Below, one piece after another: positions 14,101-23,100 of a stretch of 60,000 nucleotides of DNA. The translations under genes and the position numbers were made by a program. The notes under the pieces are model-generated. The model was not told where the DNA came from. It did not search any database and was given only the letters and a program-made list of their open reading frames with translations. Location: assembly GCF_000003815.2 (NCBI RefSeq), contig NC_049979.1, positions 7,160,729 to 7,220,728 on the forward strand, in the 5' to 3' direction. Source of the DNA: Branchiostoma floridae. Taxonomy: Eukaryota > Chordata > Leptocardii > Amphioxiformes > Branchiostomatidae. Every line of letters begins with the position of its first letter. Position 1 is the first letter of the stretch.

Positions 14101-17100
14101 GGTGAAACCATTTGTATTTCTGCTTATTGACATAAACGTCATTCTAAGGCCTTCAAAAGGCGTCTTCTAACAAGAAACACCTGTTCCATCATGCCTTCCA
14201 CTGTATTTCGGAAAGTTTTGATTAATAGATAAACAGATATGTTGAGCCAAAATACCAAAGAATTTGTGTATTGGAAGCATTTCTCAGCTCAATATCTGGT
14301 ACATGTATGTCTCCCTGTAGTTGAGAAACACCAGTATGTGCTCAAATGTAAGTTCATCTGTGTCGTTAATCAACATTACGATACAATTTTAAATTTATTT
14401 TTTTTTTTTTTATTTATTAATCTTTCAGGATAGTCCCTACAGTTTTGATAAAACTGATTTCCAAGGGAGCCCAAATGAACATAATGGACATAAACATAAA
14501 GATAACAATAATCATATAACATAAAACGTGACTAAATCAAAATATGGATAATAACTTAAATGCGATTAGCCCAAATAATAACAACTCAAAGTCATTAATT
14601 ACAAACCTCATCACAACAATAATCATATGAATAGAACATAACAGTACATAAATAAACGAAATCAAGCTAAATTTTATAATTGTACACATAAATAAAGTGG
14701 TACCAACAAGTTTTCGATCAGTCCTCTGATCCTTTTCAAGTTATGATTACCCAAAGCTTATGTCACACATCCAGACATCATGCGCATGTTTAACCCATGT
14801 TCTGCCCCCTGTAGTTGCGCGGCATGCCTCCTGCTCCACAGCTGTACCTGAAACAGTTGGGTGCTGCAATGCGCCCGTGTGGCGAGGGCAAGTTCATCAA
14901 GTTAGAGGATACGAGGTAAGCTTCGTGTCTCATTTGAGTAAGCCCAGACTTTGGAGAAATCATGACAAACTTTCATACTCCAGGAATTCAAAGACACTTT
15001 TGAATTGCTTTCCCACAATAGCTTTGACTTCCACAGCATTGTGTTTGACCATCTATCACTTAGTTCTGTACATGCACAGTTGTATATGCAAAACATGTAA
15101 CTGCTGAGTACTTGTTTGTTCCTCCTGTGCAGAGCTTATGTGGAGTTTGCGCCTCCCCCAGACTACCACGGCACAGGTGTGCTACCTGCCGTCTACCTGG
15201 CTGTGAAGATGAGGTACACCTGTCCTTGATTTTATTTGGCCATCTACACTGTATTCATCATTAGAGGATTTTTGCCTGTTTGAAGTTGTGGATTTTTGCC
15301 TTTATGAAGTTGTGGATTTTTCAAAATTGGTCCAATATCAATATTTGACATGTTTGCATTGAGTTGGTGTAAAGTTAGATACATGGCCCTGAAGAAGAGA
15401 TCAACATGATTTTGTATTTTTTGTTTTTGCTTGTTTTTTCTGCATAACCACCTGTTAGGCCCAACACACCAGGTTTGCACAGTAGGCATGATCTGTATAA
15501 GACCAGACTGACGGGTTTAATTTGCTCACATCCACTCTGGGATGGATCCCTACACCTTGTGTGGTGGGGTCTTTAACGTGCCTGAAGTGTGGATGTCCTC
15601 AAACATGGGATCAGGGTTGTATCCAGCCTGAAATCATTTTTTCGTCCCCTCGACTCTGAATGGAAATCCAATTGAGCGCTGAAGCTCCTTTGAGGTTCCC
15701 AGAAAATTTTGAAATCTAGACCCTCTTGAATGCAATTTCCTGCATTTTGAGGTTTAAATTTTGCTGGTAGAGTAAGCTGTTCAATGGCATCTGTTTTTTT
15801 TAATATCTTTACATGTTGATTTTTGTCCGTCACATAGGATGGAACAGGCAAATTTTATTCTGTCCCCAGCTGAAAATTCCGTCAAAGGACGGAAGGACGA
15901 GCACTGGCCTACAACCCTGCACTGGATAATTATGTAAGAGAAAAGGCACACGTTGTGAGAGAAAAGGACTTGAACTGTGTGTTGACAGGTCGATGAGGAT
16001 CCCGCTGGAGCTGAGACTGCGCCCCAGGGAGGAGGTACAGCGAGCCCTGCTGCAGCAGGCTACTGCCATCAACGACAGCAAGAAACTCAGGACAAACAGG
16101 TAGTCAGCAGTCCACTAGTCCGATTGTCCCGGGCAAGTGAAATTACTGATCGGGCAAGCACATGTCCTCTTGATTACAGTAAAGATGTATTTAAACCTTT
16201 TGAATCTGGTCTTCCATACGTTTAAACTCCTTATTTTGTCCTCCAAGACTGTATGGAGAGCTTGGAGAAGGAGGACGGCCTTCTGTTAAGGTGGAACAAA
16301 CAAAGGGACCCAAGGCAGTGGAACCTCCTTCTCCTAAAGAACCTTGGATGCAGCTGTATGTCACTGAGGTAAGGGCAATGTAGGTGTGGAGAATGGAATT
16401 CAGGTTTCAGATGCGATGTTGCATTGACAACAAAACTGTGTAATTGGAGCAGCACGTCTGAAGCAACCCTTACAATATACGAATTAGTGCCATAAAATTC
16501 TCACCTCACAGTTTGTTACTAAGAGCAGTAGAATTGTGATAAAACGTCTTTGCCTTACCATGTTTTAAAGTCCCCCCAAAATGGCATTGCAGTTTTCATG
16601 GGTAGCAGTAGGGCTTGCACAGCAGTCATGGCAGTATCCTTTAATAGTGTAAATGCATTTAAGTTTGCAGGGATTTACTTTTGCGGTAGCAGGAAAATAG
16701 AGTGTTCACTGTGGTTTTGAGTTCGCAGTAGCACCATAGACTGTAGTCACATAGTGTAATGGCAAAAATGTTTGCGGTGTTTTTGAGTTAGCGGTGAAGC
16801 GGCCACCATGAAAACTGGGAGCATAAAACCACCGCAAACACTTCTGCATTTACAGTAATCCCAGTCATTGCTCTATGTCCTCCCTCCCCAGGTTGTTGAA
16901 TGTGGACACTTCTGGGCTCACCGTGCAGAGGCTGAGTACTTTGACCAGTTGGCCATCCTTATGGAGACCATCAATCAGGATGGAGGAGCAAATCTGGAGG
17001 TAACAATATCATTCAAATGTGTGGTGTGGTCAGTTAGTCAAGCTTCCTTCCCATGCCTGTTGGTGCATAGGGCGGCGCCCATCTCCCTTTCAGTAGCCCT

Positions 17101-20100
17101 GGGCCACATAGCATTTTGCAATCACTTCAGCCTGGGGCTAGTAAACTGGTAGTGGTGTGTGTTCAACTTCCATACCCTTTCCCAAATGCTGAGTGCTAAG
17201 CAGAGAAAGCAGCATGTACCATTTTTAAGTCTTTGGTATGACTCGGCCGGGGATCGAACTCAAGACCTACCGAATGCAAGGCGAACACTCTACCCACTCG
17301 GCCATTGTACCGGTGTTGTGTGAGTCCTTTATTTATTTAATATTCATGTGTTCATTAGGCCATGTTGATTTGATCATGTGGATGACATCAACACGCATCA
17401 ATTTTCGGATGCTTCCAAAAATGAAACAAAAAGTTTAGTGTAAATTATTCAAAGCAATTGCAAAATGAACAAGATATGCCATAGAATGCAAAAAATATCG
17501 GAAAACGTCGACTAATGACATAGAATGGCAAGGTCAATTCCAAGGCTGTGGAAGAAGATGTGAAAGAACAAAAATTAAGGATTTATTGTTGGGTATACCA
17601 TACTCTGTGTTTTCAGTCATTTGTTCAACCTTCCTGACCATTTCATAATGAAGGCAACTTTTTTTGGGCCAATCAGTTTTGGGATTCCCATAGATTGTCA
17701 TCCATATAATCAAATCAACATGGCCTTAGCAAATAAAACTACTTTGCACTACTTCCACCAGATGAGAGGATCTTCCTTTGCATACATGATACGTTTTGAT
17801 CTAATTTCTAAAAAAATCTTGATAATCCCTGGAGAATATGAGTCAACCATATGTAGGGGATAGCTGCTGGCTGTCCATGTTATTTACGTTGCAGAGACAT
17901 GTGGTGTCATTTTTCTCCAGGATTCCTGTCTCGGTTGGAATGCTCGCATGTCAGATATGATTCTTCTCAAGTCACAAACAGAAGGAAGACCGTCTGGTCC
18001 CAGAAATTTACGATTCAGAAGATTTTTGGAATTCACAAGTTTAAAACACTAGATAGCTTAGCTTAGCTTCAGCTTAGCTTACTTGTTACCCCATATCAAA
18101 ATCCATGATGTTGTTGTGTGTTGCTAACTTGTTTGGTAACTTTTCTCTTCCAGTCAACTGGCACATTATGGTCAAGCTATTATTTATTTATTTATCTATT
18201 TGTTAAGATTCTCCAAATACAGTGGAAGGTATGGCGGAACAATGTTAGAAGACGCCTTTTCAAGGCCGCCATACCAAAGTACTGAGTCTGTACTGAGTCT
18301 GATGTTAGTGACAACTCCATGTAAGGTAGAATTATTACATTCTATGTGACATGTCAGCCTATGTTCAGATGTACCTGTTGCTGATCTCTCCTTACCCTAG
18401 CCCTTACCAGCCAACCTGGTGCTGCGTGACCAGTACTGTTTGGCACCCTACCAGGACGAGTCCACCGTCAAGTACTACAGGGCACGGATTGTGGCAGCCT
18501 TTCCTGACCATGTTAAGGTACCACAACTGTATGTCAATGTCTCTTGGGCTGTGTGCCTAAATGCCTGTACCTGTACTGTACCTAAAAACTTGTTTAGGTC
18601 CAGGTCCGTACCTAAACACCTGTGTACTTGTACCTGTACCTAAACTAGCTAAATCACTAGCGGACACCAGTTTTTAAGACTATTGGATAAGTAAATCACA
18701 AATCAGCAGTGTCAATCATAATAATCTTATAGTTGAAATTTAAGAAAACTTGGCAAAAATTGTTTTGAGGTTCAAATGTGTAATTCTCCATACAATGATG
18801 ACAATTTATCATTAAAAAAAGACAGTTAGCTACATGTTTAATTTACATAAAGTTTTTAGGTACCTGTTCAGGTCCGGACCTGTACCTAAACCTGGGTACC
18901 TATACCTGGGTACCTATACCTGTACCTGAAATTTTCTTAGGTACACAGCTCTAGCTGTCTCTTTTTTTTATCAGCACAATACAATAGCAATCCTCCAAGA
19001 GTAGCCACTAAGCATAAGGTGGATGAAATGAAACATGCCAATAACTAGCAAAGGAAGAAAAGTCTTGACATTTTGTTTTCAGTAACTTGATAAAGATAAG
19101 AATCTTGAAGAGATATGTCTCAATTCCTAAATCCAAAATAAGAATCTTGAAAAGATACAATATGTCTCGGATCTTGGCACACTTGATGAAATATAGTAAT
19201 TGTGTCTCGTTTGCAGGTGTTTTATCTGGACTATGGGAACATGGAGACAGTGCTGAAGTCTTGTCTGTGCAGGATCCCATCTGAGTTGCTGGAGATCCCA
19301 TTCCAGGTTCTGGAAAGGGCCAAAATTGGCTTTAAATTCTTTGTTTCTTAGTCTGTTTCTCAGTTTTTATTTCTCACATTTTTATGCAAGATTTCTTGAA
19401 TTGTAGGACTCGTACGGTCAGGACCTAAGACTCCTTAATCACACGGTCACATAGATATATGTTACAAACATTCCCTCTACTCCCTTCCGTGAATAGTTTC
19501 ATCAGGTTGGTATGTCATTCAGTGAAGAGACCTTTTTTTTACACAACCATCGCTTGAGCCTGGTGTGGCGGAGGCGGGGTCTCTCTCCCAGTTCAAAACT
19601 GAGCTGGGGAGGACCCTGCTGCATTGAGCCACCCCCACACGTCTTGTATATATGTAAATAAATGTTCTAGTAACCCACTTAATTCACCTGTCCTGTCCTT
19701 GCACACACAAAAACAGTTTGTTTTCAGTTTCCTTAGCATTTTTCCCTTTATTTTCCCTTGTCTATTTTTACCGGTACTGGTATTGTAATTAACTCATGCG
19801 TAGTCTGCCGATAATCTCTAGAATTAGAGGCTGGGCAGTACAAAAGAAGAAAGAAGATTCACACCAACGTTTCGCTGACTGTCTGTCACCTTCATTATTC
19901 ATTTCCTCTCCTCTCTTTCCCTTGCACAGTCGATGGACAGTAAGGGCCAAACTTGGCTTTATATTCTTTGTTTCTCAGTCTGTATTCTCACATTTCAATG
20001 CAAGAATTCTTGGGTTGTAGGACTCATAGGGTCAGGACCTAACTCTTACAGTCAAGTTTCAAACTTTCTCTCCACTTTTTCCCTTGCACAGTCGATGGAG

Positions 20101-23100
20101 TGCTACCTAAAAGGTATCCGTCCATCCTTTGCGCTGTCCCCAGAGGGTAAGTGGGACCGTCAGGCGACCCTGCGTTTCCACGAGTTGGTGGCGGACAGGA
20201 TCCTGCTGGGGAAGGTGTTCTCCGTGGTGCGCGGGGCGATACGGCTGGACCTGTACCGCACCACCAAACAGGAGGAGGTCTTCATCAACCATCAGCTGGT
20301 GCGAGAGAACCTGGCTGACTTGTGTGAGGAGACGTACGCTTCTAAGGTACTGAACTAGAGGTTGTACCAAGGAGGTTGATTCCTCTTTTCAACCTCCTTG
20401 GTTGTACATAGTGGCAACACATCACAGTAGTACACTCTACATGTAGCAATGTAATTTTTCCAAGCTTTTCACATTGTAACGAACTACAAAAAACTGTCTT
20501 TTTATTAGCACCACCCAACTCCCAAAATGTTCGGAATTTCATCCTCCACTACATACAGAAAAGAAATCAAACCCAAAAGCATCCGTTTTAGATTAGAAGT
20601 AGCGCTAGTTGACGACTTTCATTTCATTTTATGTTCATATCATTATTGTATACTATCATTGTATTTCCATGTGAAATGGGGTGAAAACTGTACTTGCCTG
20701 GTTCTGACCGCTGGTCGATGATGTATGTATGTATGTATTTCCATGTATACCTGCAACTAGCCTTTGGGCATGAATTTGCAATTAAGATTTATTATATTAT
20801 CTTGCCTGGGGCAAGAGAATGTACCCAAGCAGCCTTGGTAAGCCCGCTTCTCCTGTTGGGTCCAGTTTGTCCTCACCCTTGATGAATGAAGCTTGTCTTG
20901 AGTTGATGTTTTGAGATGAAAGAGAAGAAATGCTGTTCCAGTCCTATTCATGTAGCCTTTAGGTCTTCTTTGCTGATGACAGATGAGGTGTAGATGAAAA
21001 AAAAGGCACAGTGCACTGAGTCTTCAGTTTTATTATGTGCTACCATGTACTTGTACACTACGTGAATGTCAGACCAGTGACTTCCCATATCCTTGCGCAC
21101 AGAAAAGTCACCAGGACCGTGCGGAGCAGAGCCTGGCCCCCGAGGACTCCACCCACCTGTGGACCCCTGCAGACAGCAGGGTGGAGCACGACGTGCCTGA
21201 GGACAACTTCGGCCTGAGGGGGCGGAGCATGGTCCGTCTAAACGGCCCGTACAGCCCGTATGAGATGGTGTTTTATAGCATGATCAACATAGGGCGACTG
21301 AGGTAGGCAACCACAAAGGTTTCTCTTTCTCATCCCTTCTTCTTCTCAGACTTCTGTTGTGGGTAATGATGATATGAACAGTCAATGGCAGGTGTGTTCA
21401 TAGCCCAAAAGCTGAGGTGCATATCCATTCACACATTTGCATGCTACAGTGGCGCTGAGGTTGGTTCTTCTTTCCTTGTGGGCTGGCCATATGTGATCTA
21501 AGTTGTCTGTTGCCTCCACTGTGGACAGCTTTCAGTTCTGCAAAGAAGAAGAAGAAGTTCTGCATCCCAGCCTTTTTGTTTGAATGTGAGACAAATGATT
21601 ACATGTTCAAAGCTGGATTAACATAGTTGGCCATCCTTAACTGAGATCCTCTGTATTACCAGATCTGTCCGGATCGAGCGCGACAGTGTGAACTCGGTTG
21701 CGCTGAACGACCGTCCGCAGGACACGCACCAGCGCATGTTGGTGGCGGGACACGTGGGTGTGAGTACCACAGGCAGCACCATCACGGCCAGGGACACCAC
21801 CCTCATGCCCAACATGCCTGGACTGGCCGCCATCGTCTGCCTCCTCTTCACACCTGTGGCTGAACTCAGGTCAGAATTACTACAGATATCTTATACAATA
21901 GTACATGTCACGTCCAAGTGCACACCCATCCTTCACTGTGCAGGCCAGGCAGACGGGTTGCCTAACCTACTCTGTCTGCCTACCATTGTCTTCTGAGACA
22001 GATGGATGCCAACAACAAAAATGTGACGTCGATAAAGGTTAGACATCCAGGTAATAAGATACGCCAAAAAGCAGTTACTCAAGCAACTGGCNNNNNNNNN
22101 NNNNNNNNNNNNNNNNNNNNNNNNNNNNNNNNNNNNNNNNNNNNNNNNNNNNNNNNNNNNNNNNNNNNNNNNNNNNNNNNNNNNNNNNNNNACTGTGCTC
22201 CTCGGAAACCTACTCCTCAAGTGTGTTTTCTGTCTATTTGGTCAATTTCTACTATTTTTTCAGCGACCTGGGGAGCCTGGTAGAGGCTATAAAGTATTGT
22301 CTAATATACAGCTTCATTTAATTGCAACACTAATTGTAGATTCTATTTATTGTCTGTTTGTGCATATTTACCAAATAACATAACATAACATGAGGCCCAC
22401 CGTTCTCATGCACCCAGAACAAACCGTGCTCACACCCACCTAACCGGTGCCATCTGCGGCCTGGGCTGTGATCCTGAGACGGGCATCGGAATCCTCCCCG
22501 ATCACGACCTGGAGATAACCTTCGACACTAGTTTCACAAGGGATGACCTAATCGCTGTAAGTCAATCCCTTACTTCCATATACATATATTGTGTTGACAA
22601 GTTAATGTCAAGACAAGAAGTGCTTCAGTAGTCTTTTCTGAAACTACATGGAAATGGCATTTATGGTATATATCATAACTGGGAGTCGAATACTGCACAA
22701 TACAGATTTCTTTGTAGTGAAATGGACCATTGTTTTGAGTATCGTCCATTCACAAGTTTTCACATACTGAATCAGGTTCAGGTCCGGACCTGGACCAGAT
22801 CCTTTGGACCTGAACCGGACCTGGACCTGAATTTCCTGTGACGGTACCCACCCCTAATCATAGGTATATACATATTGGTACATTTTACATGTACCAGGTA
22901 CATTGCTCAAGCTACACCATCTACCCATCCTCAGCTCCTGTAACATGGGCTTACTTTCACACAGGTCAACAAGGTGCGCATTGCCATCAACTTGGCCCTG
23001 GGAAGCGAGAACAACATTGCTGAGTGGGGCCCTTCAGGGATAAAGAGGATCCAGGATGCAGCCAAGAACAAAATACTCACGTAAACAGTTGCCTTGCTAT

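Noticed and set aside
17230-17313. Candidate tRNA gene
   Set aside because: It has A- and B-box-like motifs but no complete cloverleaf or acceptor stem, and a long unrelated tail. Called as a SINE.
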